From Acephala macrosclerotiorum (Eukaryota > Ascomycota > Leotiomycetes > Helotiales > Mollisiaceae), in assembly GCA_014904845.1 (NCBI GenBank), contig MU119276.1:1-64000 (forward strand): 64,000 nucleotides of DNA. Reading direction: 5' to 3'. Every line of letters starts with the position of its first letter. The stretch's first letter is position 1. Shown one piece after another: positions 34,362-44,321 of this stretch. Position numbers and translations under genes: made by a program. The notes below the pieces were generated by a model. It was not told the DNA's origin, ran no database searches, and worked only from the letters and a program-made list of their open reading frames with translations.

Positions 34362-35590
34362 CTACTCTTGTGCATGCGCCGTCTCGTTCCACCCAGTCTC
34401 ATACTCCGCACGCAATCTGGGTGGCATAGTAGCCAGGTCGGCTTCTGAGACATTACTTCTATGGAGAAGAAGTCCAACGGCTTTTTCGTTTATCTCTCTG
34501 AACCACACAGTGAATGAGTGTCTGCCGAGGGCGTACGAGAGCGGTGTTCTGCCTTCCAAATCTTTTGCGTCGACATCAGATCCCCTGTCGATCAGCTCTT
34601 CAATCAGACACTCATGTTTGACTGCCACCAGGTGAAGCATCGTAGCTCCAAAAGCGTATGTGCGAGGATGATGGAAGTCGTGGAGAGCAAGAATGCGTAC
34701 AACGTCGACGTGGCCACGGATGAATAAGTTTTCCACTTGATTTGGGGCATCAACTTTCGCGCCGCGATCAAGTAGCATTTGAGCGGTGGATATCTGACGA
34801 GAAATCGCTGCCACACTCAAGACTGTTGGCCCCTGGTAAATTTGATGCGTAATATCAATGATGCTGGGATATTGCTGTTCGATGTCGGTTCCAGCATCCA
34901 ACATCGTTTCGACCGTTTTGACATGCCCTCTTTTTGCTGCATCATGCATTACTGACCCCCAACGGACAGGGTTAAGGTCCATTCCAGCCTCTATGAGAGC
35001 TTTTAAAACACCTACATAGCCCCGTTCGGCCGCAATCTCAACAGTGCTTTTACACCATATGTTCGCTCTGGAATCTTTGAACCGCGTGGAAAGAGCAACG
35101 CCGTCTCGAATGAGATCCTTCACCTTGTCTTCTTCGCCCTCGCATACAGCTTCTAGAAACTCCAAGTTTCTGGAATCGTCTCGAGCTTGAAAAATTTTCT
35201 CATTGGATAGCGCTTTATGGTAGTAGGGCCGCAAAACATCCTCGGGATCCTTCATATCGGGAGTCTGATGCTTTTTCTTGATGTGTTGCCAGAGCATATC
35301 TTTTCGCGCCGCAACGGAAGATCGGCACCCTGAAAAAGTACATTTAAATCTTTGTGTTCGATACAAATGCGTCAACCTGTGCCGTTCTAGACCCGTTTTG
35401 AGGCCGAACTTGTGTCCGCATAGAATGCATAAAAATGGCTTGTCGTGGTTCTTGCGGTGTCGACTAGGAATGATCAGAACCTTCTTGCATCTGGCACTAA
35501 AGTCAAGATAACTTACTTATAGTCCATGCGTTTGGAGAAGGACTTTGGGCAATCTTGACACTGGAAAAAGGATGTAGCACGTTCATTCAT
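34362..35590 (-). CDS. C2H2 zinc-finger/ankyrin-repeat protein, copy 2
   Basis: Exon 1 (35590-35517) and exon 2 (35463-34362) are joined by a 53-bp intron (GTAAGT...CTAG) that cuts the first finger at the same place and phase as in copy 1 (CQDCPKSFSKRMDY then NRHRKNH). The result is 391 residues, intact. Finger 2 is CILCGHKFGLKTGLERHRLTH and finger 3 CTFSGCRSSVAARKDMLWQH followed by IKKKH. A linker with VLRPYYHKALSNEKIF leads into about six ankyrin repeats (VLKALIEAGMDLNPV, TVETMLDAGTDIEQQ, TAQMLLDRGAKVDAP, LIEELIDRGSDVDAKDLEG). Expected to be a nuclear DNA-binding protein with an ankyrin interaction surface; ligand unknown. The overall similarity to copy 1 is moderate, so the duplication is old or the copies are diverging fast. 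It is divergent to the C2H2 gene at 36.2 kb. Confidence 0.8.
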
Positions 35591-36175
35591 GTTGGAGCGT
35601 TGTGGAAGTCGTTCGGAGATCCTCGAGACGATTGATGTAGGTTCGGTGCCTCTTCTATCAAGCAACTAATCACAACTTAGCTCTGCACTGGAGGGATGAT
35701 GAACAGAGTGATTTTATACATTACTCTGAATAACGCAAGAGTTAGCAAAAAGACTATCGAGGGTTGTTCAAATAAGAAGTTGAGAACGAAGTAGAAGACG
35801 GAGAGCCCAGCCAATCAAAAGATTATGCGAGGGGCGCAAGCGGGCCGGGGGGCGTGGGGCGTAGTGGCGCAGCTCAGGTGACAATATCTCCCATTTCCCT
35901 TACCAAAAGCTCTCTCTTCTTCCATCATCGTCTCATCGTCATCGCATTATTGCAGACCTGTCGAATTCTTCTCCCCTTTCGAGAATCATCAATAAATGTT
36001 CTAAATCGACTTGAACGCTTCCAAACAACCCGAGCATCGACTTCGCCTATGAAATCACTACTGCCAGAAGAATAAGCCGGCGCTGGCTTCCTTTTCGCGG
36101 CCGCGACGCTGACAGTTCTTTGAACTTGAGAACTCCGCTGGACTGGCTAAAGCTGCGATCATTCTTCAAATCACG
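35591..36175. promoter_or_regulatory. Divergent intergenic region of pair 2 with a GC-rich core
   Basis: 585 bp separate the two starts. At about 35831-35880 there is an unusually G-rich stretch (GGGGCGCAAGCGGGCCGGGG then GGCGTGGGGCGTAGTGGCGC) in an otherwise ordinary context. It may hold shared control sites for both genes; no defined motif was identified. Confidence 0.35.
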
Positions 36176-37164
36176 ATGACTTCAAATCGCCTCGTCCTCA
36201 ATGCAACTTCCTGTGAAGGGCATTTTAATGACCGCGACCAGGAAGTGCAATGGAATTCCATTACGATCCCTTCGAGTGGGCTCGAGCAGGATACCGGGTG
36301 AGGTTTTTTTTTTTAAGTCAGCTGACGTATGCCAAAAGAAGGAAGAGGTTCGTGCTGCAGCCTCAACAATCGAAGCCAAATTCTTCACCCTCATCCCTTT
36401 GGACTACTACCGGGGCTCAATCAAACATCACACAGTGCCAACAATGCACAGACATTACCGCTCGTCTGGATGCAATTGAATATCGACTTTATGCGCTCGA
36501 GTTTCTTCCTCGCCGCCGTCAGGAGGCGGCTTCGTCTACCTCTTCCATCTTGAACATCCTCGACAATCACCACACTTCGAATGCTAGCCTTTCTGCCAAT
36601 GCATCATGCTATGGTGTTATAGAAGGTGTTGTCAGTGAACTGCGTGTTAGACCCGGCCATCAGCATGGACAACCAAGCTTAGAGTTCGCTATTGACACCG
36701 ATGGTCACCATGGCGTTGAGGACATTACAGGTCAACAGATTGATCACACCTTCGACGAGTTGTTCGACTTTGATCTCGCCTCTTATGCGGCGGAAGCGGA
36801 TGCGAACAACCGATCCAATACCTGTTACGAAGACGCGGACGCTAATGACTTCGGGACCATGAGCGTGGGCACTCCCCTTGACATTGCCATTGCCCTTCCG
36901 GCTACTGTAACTACAAGCTCAAATACCATGTCTGCCACGCCCATGGCAGCTATTGCTCCTGTCGCTCCGCCTCGCCCACGATACCAATGTCCCAATTGTG
37001 GCAAGATGTTCCTTCGTCCCAGCGACCGCGACCGCCATGCCCTGAAGCACAATCCAAATGCTCCGCGATATCCTTGCACATACCGAGGCTGCAGATACTC
37101 GGGAATGAACGCATTCTTGAGGAAGGACAAGCTCAGGGAGCACCGAGCTCGCTACGGACATTGA
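36176..37164 (+). CDS. Two-finger C2H2 protein, copy 2
   Basis: Exon 1 (36176-36297) and exon 2 (36339-37164) are joined by a 41-bp intron (GTGAGG, a T tract, GCTGAC, AAAAG), giving 315 residues. The intron sits at the same phase as in copy 1, and even its sequence is related (T tract followed by AGTC.GCTGAC.T.TGCC.AAA). The middle is low-complexity with an acidic patch (FDELFDFDLASYAAEAD). The two fingers at the C-terminus are CPNCGKMFLRPSDRDRHALKH and CTYRGCRYSGMNA...LREHRARYGH, close to those of copy 1. A predicted heptad-like stretch (TARLDAIEYRLYALEF) could dimerise; copy 1 has a similar one (ILAELAALQSRCTALQNAL). Probable transcription factor of unknown target. Confidence 0.78.
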
Positions 37165-38322
37165 TCTCAAACATGACAAGTTGGCTTTGAAAATCGCCAG
37201 GCGATGGAACTATCTTTTGAGTTTTGGACTTGCTACTTTGGGGAATGTTCTGCGAAATATTTGATTGTCGCTCTTTACGTTCGGTTTCTTTCGGTGTCTA
37301 AGATTTGTTTTGTGTTTCAACGCCCCGCGATCAACACTCCAAATTTCCTTGGTGCCTTTTTGGGATTCGTACTCGACAAGCCGAAGTAGTTAGGTTCTTG
37401 CAAGCAATTTTATGACTTCTCATCAAATTCTGGACCTAGTCCCCAGCGTGACGTGATACAAGAACAACAGGTGGACCTGCACTGAGGCTCTCACGCAATG
37501 ACAAAACAAACACAGCATGAAGCATCATTGCCCTACAGAAATGTTGGAATTTTACAAAACAGTATCGCACCCTTGCAGCGGATAGCAAGCTGTCTGGGGA
37601 AGAGCTTGCTCAAAAACAGTCGTTCAAGGTGTCCACGTGACACCAGAGAATGAAAAGAGAGGGAGATGATAGCAAAAGTCCGGGTTCATTTACAATGTGA
37701 ACAGGCTAGCAAGTTTGCGGGCTTTGCTTGATTCGAAAGTTGCCGCTCACGTCGTCGAAATAATTCCTCCCTTTGAAATGCTATCAAGTTTTTGAGAAAG
37801 TCCAGAAGGCTTCAGACGCCACATGGCTGGCTGGAACGCCGACGCTTGACCCCTTTCAGCCGATCACCAAATAGTGTCGTCGGTAAAGCCAAATGGACCG
37901 CGTTAGTGACACCCATTCGGGTTGGAACAAGCTTTTCACATCTGGGGCTGAAGGTTGGTTTTGACAGTAGTGATGGTGGGACTCGACTTTGTGTTGTAGA
38001 TAGGATTCTACATGTCTTGCGATGAAATTTCGTCGTGAGACAATGCAATGCAGAAGACTTGAAAGCACGAAAACATGAAGAATTGGAACAGAGCTTGAGA
38101 TTTGCGAGAAATCAAAGCAAGGTTTTCTGGAATCACGATTGAGGGACGCACTTGTGTTATCGGATCGCCTCCATGGGCGCCAAAAGCAACACTAGTTTCT
38201 GAATCTAGAGCAGCCTTGAAATCTGGTACAGAGCTGAACATACACGGACGCCCATAAGAAAAGGCCATCCCATCCCGCTACTTCCTAAGTTCTCAAGATG
38301 TCGACTCCTCTCGATCGTCGAA
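37165..38322. other. Intergenic, nothing recognised
   Basis: About 1.15 kb of normal composition. Short frames overlap on both strands. An ATG at 38298 opens a frame that overlaps the start of the next gene in another phase and could act as an upstream ORF. Confidence 0.5.
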
Positions 38323-39438
38323 ATGGACTTTCGCGACCTCGAAAAGAAGGACGGAAGGCTGAGTCCTACTCGAGCACGCGCGAGCGTCCTGTCCACCATC
38401 TCCAGTCTCTTCACCAGCGAACCCCCAAAATGGCCCCTCATTGAGAAGACCAGCTCTTACCTCGAAACCCTCGACCTCCCACGGTGGCACGCACAACCGA
38501 CACGGCCCCGCATTACGCGTCTCCTCCTCAGTTTTCTCGCCGTTTTCGCATTCCTCCTCTTCTACACCTCGCACCAGCCCTCCCTCCTCATCCCCGAGCC
38601 CGAATTCCCAACCTTCGACATCTACGCCCCAAACACCACAAACCACCTCCCCCATATTCCACCTAAAATATGGCAAATATACCTCTCTTTCAGCCCCCAA
38701 GCGATAGCCGCATACAGCACGTACACACACAGCTTCATCTCGCACTCTCCCTCACACACCTACACCCTACTCGACGCTTCTGGCGCCCTCTCCATCATCT
38801 CGAAACTCTCGAACAGCCCAACACACGCACACGTCCTTCCCCTCTTCTACGCGATGTCTCGAAGAGTCATGCGGGCGGATTTCTTACGGTATCTCTTATT
38901 AGCGATAGAAGGAGGGGTATACAGTGACATGGACACCAAAATGGTCCAACCATTGCACGACTGGGTCCCCAACGAATTCAAAAGCAGAACAAAACTCATC
39001 GTCGGCCTAGAAGCGGACCAAAACCCACCAGTTGCAGGAACAACCTACCCAGTTCAGTTCTGTCAATGGACGTTAGCTTCTTCTCCAGGCCATCCAGCGA
39101 TGTGGGCTATGGTTGAGAGGATTTTGGAGGAGGTGAAGAAGAGGCCGTACGAGATCCCGATGAAGGATGTGGATTATAGTGATGAGGAGGTTTTGGATAT
39201 TACGGGTCCAGCGGGGTGGACGGAAGTGGTGTTTGAGTACTTGACGAAGGCGGTGGGGGAGGAGGTTAGCTGGAGGAATTTGACGGGGATGAGGAGTCCG
39301 AGGTTGTTTGGTGATGTGTTGGTTTTGCCGATCGATGCTTTTGCGAGTGGGGTGCCACATTCGGGGGCAAGTGCTAGGGGCAAGGGACGGGCGTTGGTGA
39401 GGCATCAGTTTCAGGGGAGTTGGAGGGGTGGTGACTAG
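38323..39438 (+). CDS. OCH1-like alpha-1,6-mannosyltransferase (GT32)
   Basis: Single exon, 371 residues. A type II Golgi membrane layout: a cytosolic N-terminus of about 65 residues, one membrane segment (LLLSFLAVFAFLLFY, residues about 67-81), a stem, and the catalytic domain. The domain starts at IPPKIWQIYLSF and contains ADFLRYLLLAIEGGVYSDMD, whose DMD is the metal- and sugar-nucleotide-binding DXD motif. The later ITGPAGWTEVVFEYL and the C-terminal VPHSG...RHQFQGSW are also typical of the OCH1/HOC1 group. These enzymes add mannose to N-glycans in the Golgi lumen using GDP-mannose. The N-glycan acceptor is inferred from the family. No intron or lesion. Confidence 0.88.
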   Translation: MDFRDLEKKDGRLSPTRARASVLSTISSLFTSEPPKWPLIEKTSSYLETLDLPRWHAQPTRPRITRLLLSFLAVFAFLLFYTSHQPSLLIPEPEFPTFDIYAPNTTNHLPHIPPKIWQIYLSFSPQAIAAYSTYTHSFISHSPSHTYTLLDASGALSIISKLSNSPTHAHVLPLFYAMSRRVMRADFLRYLLLAIEGGVYSDMDTKMVQPLHDWVPNEFKSRTKLIVGLEADQNPPVAGTTYPVQFCQWTLASSPGHPAMWAMVERILEEVKKRPYEIPMKDVDYSDEEVLDITGPAGWTEVVFEYLTKAVGEEVSWRNLTGMRSPRLFGDVLVLPIDAFASGVPHSGASARGKGRALVRHQFQGSWRGGD

Positions 39439-39565
39439 TGAGGAGACTTGGCGGGGTTCAATGTTTGAATTTTGTCGGGGATTTTGGGGAGCAGAATGTT
39501 CGTCCCAAATTCCGGCGATTTTGTAGACGCTGGTGTTTGTTGATTGAGAATATACCCATTGAGTT

Positions 39566-41260
39566 TTATCGCACAGCTGATATCTGCTCGAGTCTGTGTA
39601 CGTTTTCCAATCTCAAAGTCAACCCAGCATCAAACCCAGCTCCAAGTCCAACACCAAGTCCAGCTCTCACACCGACGGGTGCTTTATCAATGGCTGCTAA
39701 CATACCATTGATGATCGCTAAAAGTTCCCTCGGCTTAGGCCTCTGTTGCCATTCGACTGCCAGACAATGCATGACTGTCCTACGCAAAGTGGCACTGTAC
39801 GGTGCTTTGAGAATAGCTTCACCTTGGGTCCCAATGGCCTTAGTTGGAGTGCCGGCAGTCTGAAAGTGATATTCAGGCGCGTCTTTGGCGAAGCTATGGC
39901 TGCGATTGATTAGGTTCCACATCACTTTACCCACCGCCCAGACGTTTGTGTGTGCGCCGAATTTGAGTGTTGGGTCGAATGTCTCTGAAGTGGGATTATA
40001 GTCATCCTCCTCGTTTGGCGATGCGTTGTATATAGCGGGGTATTTCTTTTCTGATTGGTAGTATTCCTGTTCAGAGGTGTTAGTGGTGGGACGAGAATTG
40101 AGAACGGTAGGAAAGTAGAACAATCACTCACTGGTGCCTTGTAATGGGGAGTTCCAAGTTGCTGTGCCATCCATTCTATACTTTGTGGGATAGGAATGAC
40201 TCGAGAGACACCAAAGTCTGCGATCTGCTTTTTGTTAGCTGACACTAAGGACTTGGCTACTGCTCGAGGGTGGCATGTTACCTTGATCACAGGAGTTTTG
40301 GTGTGCTCGTTGTCGTTGGATGCGACGAGGACTGAGAAAGAGTCAGACTACCCAAAACAGTTTTGGACGTGGAACATACCGTTTTCGGGTTTGATGTCGA
40401 AGTGAACTACTTCTGTGCTCCACTTTGGACCTTGAAGCAGCTCGTTTCCGTTCTCCATGATAACAAGACCTAAGACGAAACATTTGAAAATATGCCAGAT
40501 GAGCTCTTCTGGTATCGGAATCTGGGCCGTGAATTTGCTGTGACAAGTTAGCTTGGAAGTGAATTGGATCATATTGCTTGGCGCACCCCCTCAACATCCT
40601 GAGAAACGACCGAAAATCGCCACCTTCACAATACTCGATGAATATCCGAGCTATGTATGTACCCCTCCCGTTGCCGATCGGATCTACTTGACCATTGACC
40701 ATCTCGGCTACAAACTCTCTATAGATTTTGACGATATGTCTCGTGTCCCTGTTGGCGAAGAGCTTCATGATCTCGGCTTCTCCTCTCATCGCCTTTACAT
40801 CCATTGGACTGGCGCCTGACTGTTTGACCACCACATTTTTGATTGCCGGCCCCTTGTTCACTGCTGTATCTTCAAATGTCCAAAGGCCGGCGATTCCAAA
40901 ACTACCCGCACCAAGAACTCTCTTCCCCTTTCAAGACTCGCCAAGTCTAGACTTCCATGTGGACTCACTCTCGAGCCAAGCCTGCCGTTTTCTGTCCTTG
41001 GTACTGTTGTCCAGGACAAAACTCCCGCCACCTCGAGTACGTTTGAGTGCGGCTTCATCGGATGTTGCTCTCTCACCGCGCAGTCGGCGCTTCAATTTTG
41101 ATGTTGGAGGAAGGGAGTCAAACCTGTCGCCGCGTATCTGCTCTGACTTTCCTAACAGTTTGTCCACTTCCGTCTTCCATACTACAATTGGACCACCAAT
41201 TACACGAGCAGGAACATGACTGGAGGCGAAAGGGTTACTTCCTCCTGTGCTCTGGCTCAT
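39566..41260 (-). CDS. Protein kinase-like protein, six exons
   Basis: Exons 41260-40969, 40917-40587, 40537-40380, 40331-40282, 40224-40132 and 40066-39566 give 474 residues with consistent phases. A basic N-terminus of about 97 residues precedes the kinase domain. Visible kinase landmarks are the Gly loop (LGAGSFGIAGLW), IFIEYCEGGDFRSFLRML at the hinge, VHFDIKPEN (catalytic loop, with HFD in place of HRD), IADFGVSR (DFG) and GTPHYKAPEYY (in place of GT..Y.APE). VAVGKVMWNL-type helix F follows as NVWAVGKVMWNL. A plain lysine in beta-3 is probably the one in NVVVKQSG. The first intron (40918-40968, GTGAGT donor, 51 bp) removes an in-frame TGA near 40930; without it the gene would look broken. 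Likely an active Ser/Thr kinase of a fungal-specific group; substrate unknown. The C-terminus after the kinase has a Gly/Ala repeat (AGLGVGLGAGFDAGL). Confidence 0.8.
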
Positions 41261-41349
41261 ATTGCTGTGGATTCTCGACGCTGGTCGGTCTCAGGAACGA
41301 ACCAAAGTTAAAAATAACAAATGCAATTATTCTTGATAAGCAGACTTAG

Positions 41350-41990
41350 AAACGCGTACAAAAATCCCCAAGAAAAAAAGCCCATAAGAATAGAAAGTTG
41401 ATTCAAAGACTAGCGCTTTGTTGCTTCCCCCTTCTCCGCCGGCCGCCACATGAAGGCCAGGACAGAGACACAGAAAAATGACGGTTGCAGCGCACCCAAG
41501 GACATGACAATATATTGTCCAGAGGTGACTGGAGACATATTCAGAGATGGCCACACTGACGAGTGGTGGTCATCTATCTAAGGAGGTTTGTGCCAGTGTT
41601 ATAAGTCTTAAGAGGTGCCCACAGTCTCTTCAAGCAAGGAGAGGAATCATCTTCGCTGAGCACAGCCACTTGTATTGCAAAAAGGATACTTAAAGGTATG
41701 TTGATGCGTGGCTCCAATTTGTACCATGCACCGGTTGTCGTGAGGAAGGGGGAGAGGACGATCACAAAAGTCTCCGCAACCCTTAAGCTCGCACGGACCT
41801 TCCAAATCCGACGCGCAACGGCCTCGACTTCTGGATCTTCAAAAATCAAAGTGTCTGTCTCAAAAACAACGAACAACCCCAAGACATTCACCCAACGACT
41901 CTAAAAGCCTCCTTCGAATACGCCTCCACCACTACCACTACTGATGTCTACGATAAAAAGAAATATCTCCGCCTCGAAAGACTGACAGCA
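41350..41990 (-). CDS. Hypothetical small membrane protein, exon structure uncertain
   Basis: Two minus-strand segments look coding but the joins are not settled. The 5' segment (about 41905-41580) encodes LGLFVVFETDTLIFEDPEVE, then a hydrophobic stretch (VAETFVIVLSPFLTTTGAW) and another (INIPLSILFAIQVAVL). The 3' segment (about 41540-41330) encodes two further hydrophobic stretches (VLGCAATVIFLCLCPGL and STFYSYGLFFLGIFVRV). The 5' segment has no ATG of its own. A possible first exon starts at about 41974 (MLSVFRGGDISFY) with an acceptor TTTTAG at about 41906. I do not recognise the family. It is head-to-head with the ELMO gene and would share its promoter region. Confidence 0.4.
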
Positions 41991-42013
41991 TCCGCTCGTC
42001 GACACGCGACACG

Positions 42014-44176
42014 ATGGATCAAGCAGATATCCCCGCCCTTCTTGGGCGTCTTTCCAGCGATGAAGATGCTATGCGCAAGATGGCTGTGTTCAAATTGCAA
42101 TCCTCAATCAATGATCCTGCGTTCGCAGACGCATTCATCTCCTCTGGCGGCCTCAATGTCTTGCGACGATTGATCATGACGACTGGAGGGAACACATTGG
42201 CATACTCGTTGCAATCGCTCAGCCGTCTGCTAGAAGTTGATATGGGATGGGACATATTCGAAGCTGCAGGAGCAGGAGAATTGGTAGAACGCGTAGTCGA
42301 ACTGATTGTCACACATCCTTTGGTCAACATCCTGCGAGGGGCAATGTCGATATTGGTCGCGATCGTTAGCCATCCTCAATCTGGTCGAGGAGATATAAAG
42401 ATACCAAGTAACTTCGGGTTCCGAGCTTTGAAGCCAGCGATTGCAGTATACCCTCAATTCTTCGAGATGGTGGTTTCGCAGCTCAATTCTGCCGACCACG
42501 CCTTGTGCGCCAATGCACTGATGTTACTGAATGCTTTGATGAGGGATGCTATTAGCGATACTGGCAAGAGCGACACAGGCAAGGTTGCCGGTACGGGTGA
42601 GGAATGGCCGAAGTTCATAAAGCGATTGCAGGACCTGGGAGTCATCAAGGCAGCATACATTCTCATGCAGAGTTCCGCGCTGCAGGACCTAGCACATCCT
42701 CTGTTGGAGTTCCAAGCATTGACGAAAGTTCTATTGAAGAAGTGGAGAGAGGTCAGGGTGGATTTGGAGAAGCCTGATCACAGAAGGGCATTGAAGGGAA
42801 TACATTTATCGAGTGCGCCAGAACGAGGAAATCAGAACGGCGCCTCAAGGGTGGAGGAATTGCAAGAAAATGGAAAGAAGGGCAGCAGACGGCACAATCC
42901 CGAAAAGTGGCGACGACTTGGTTTCGAGACAGAGAGCCCAGCATGGGAATTTGACGAGACCGGCTTCCTTGGAATGATGGACTTGACAGACTACGTACGA
43001 AAATACGAGGACGGGTTCCAAAAGCTTCTTCTCGAACAATCGTCACGACCACTTACCGACCGGTGTCCGTTTGCTAGGGCGAGCTTGACCGTTACGATGA
43101 TTTTATACGACCACTTCGAAGTTGAAAAGTCGGACGTGGAAGATTCCAAGAGATATCTGGTTCTAGATGGGATGAAGAACTACGACAAAGTCTTCAAGCC
43201 ACTTCTGTTACAATGGTCGCGTTTGCATGGAGCCAGTCTGCAGGCATTTTTCCGATTATGGAAGGCGACAGGAGCGACGCAGGACGATTTCAACAAGGTC
43301 GCAGAGCTAGTCCGCATATTGGTGGAACAAGTCGTTGGACAGGCCGCACGGACGAAGGATGTTTCAGAAGTCGAGGAAGAGCTCGCAGAGTTCGACTACA
43401 ACCGCCTTCGAGAGTTACAAATGGAATTGTTGGAATTGACATTCGAGGACGAGTGGGGACAGCATCTCTTGCAAGTACGAGACGAGCTCAAGAATGAAGC
43501 TCTACAGTTTGTCAAGGAACAGCGAGTAAGATGCCTTCTCGACGGGGCATGGTTTCCCAGGTCTGTCCAATATAAGAGCAGTATGGATGATGGATATCGG
43601 AACGGACCAAGGACATCCAATGCGGCATGGCGGTTTGTGAAACTCTCGCACAATCGCCGATATCTTCACTACGCGGATTTTGCCTCGCAGACGACGAAGG
43701 ACCCTCCTCTGGATGACTTAGCCGAGAAGATTGATCTCAGTACCATCAGCTCTGTCGTGTCGAACGTTTCGGCGGCAAGTGACGATACGTCGAGCATTTC
43801 GAGCTCTTCGACCCTCAGATCTCCCTCGCGAAACCAGAAACAGAGCTCCACGAAAATCACGATCAATAGCTTTGTCCCAGAAAGCGACGACAAATCTCAC
43901 AATTCAAAGAAAGAGCAAGTCGAGCGAGCAATTTTGACATTGACACCATCAAGCCATAGCCTCGCATCCGAATGGCTAGACGGCCTGCTCATGCTGCTGA
44001 ATCAAGCTCCCATCACTGCCGAGACGAACAAGCTCGTCAGCCTCGTCAGTGAGTACGGACTGAAGATTCGACTTCTGAATGTACGACTAGACGATGGGTA
44101 CGGAGGACCTCCAGAAGGCGCTGGTGTTGTCCCAAGTAGGGAGGGCTTGGATGATGATTACTATTATGAAGTGTAG
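42014..44176 (+). CDS. ELMO/CED-12 family protein
   Basis: Single exon, 720 residues, within the usual size for ELMO proteins. The N-terminal third is made of armadillo-like helices (ALLGRLSSDEDAMRKMAVFK, then LAYSLQSLSRLLEVDMGWD and ILRGAMSILVAIVSHP). The ELMO core lies at about residues 350-440 (TMILYDHFEVEKSD, then NYDKVFKPLLLQWSRLH). It is followed by a PH-like region (residues about 505-560: VRCLLDGAWFPR, AWRFVKLSHNRRYLHYADF), a Ser-rich linker and a short C-terminal region. In animals and amoebae ELMO works with DOCK proteins as an exchange factor for Rac-type GTPases controlling actin; the same role in hyphal polarity is inferred. The transposon at 44.3 kb begins about 145 bp after its stop, so the gene body was spared. 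Confidence 0.88.
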   Translation: MDQADIPALLGRLSSDEDAMRKMAVFKLQSSINDPAFADAFISSGGLNVLRRLIMTTGGNTLAYSLQSLSRLLEVDMGWDIFEAAGAGELVERVVELIVTHPLVNILRGAMSILVAIVSHPQSGRGDIKIPSNFGFRALKPAIAVYPQFFEMVVSQLNSADHALCANALMLLNALMRDAISDTGKSDTGKVAGTGEEWPKFIKRLQDLGVIKAAYILMQSSALQDLAHPLLEFQALTKVLLKKWREVRVDLEKPDHRRALKGIHLSSAPERGNQNGASRVEELQENGKKGSRRHNPEKWRRLGFETESPAWEFDETGFLGMMDLTDYVRKYEDGFQKLLLEQSSRPLTDRCPFARASLTVTMILYDHFEVEKSDVEDSKRYLVLDGMKNYDKVFKPLLLQWSRLHGASLQAFFRLWKATGATQDDFNKVAELVRILVEQVVGQAARTKDVSEVEEELAEFDYNRLRELQMELLELTFEDEWGQHLLQVRDELKNEALQFVKEQRVRCLLDGAWFPRSVQYKSSMDDGYRNGPRTSNAAWRFVKLSHNRRYLHYADFASQTTKDPPLDDLAEKIDLSTISSVVSNVSAASDDTSSISSSSTLRSPSRNQKQSSTKITINSFVPESDDKSHNSKKEQVERAILTLTPSSHSLASEWLDGLLMLLNQAPITAETNKLVSLVSEYGLKIRLLNVRLDDGYGGPPEGAGVVPSREGLDDDYYYEV

Positions 44177-44321
44177 AAGTAGACATTTTTTGTGCGTTGC
44201 GTTTTGATAGCGTTTTTCTGATACCCCTGCTTTTTGGTGGACTTTTTAGCTTTTTGTTGCTTGTATTATAGAAAAAGTCGTTGCAAGCGTTGTAAGATTA
44301 AATGAAGATGTTTTTGATCTA

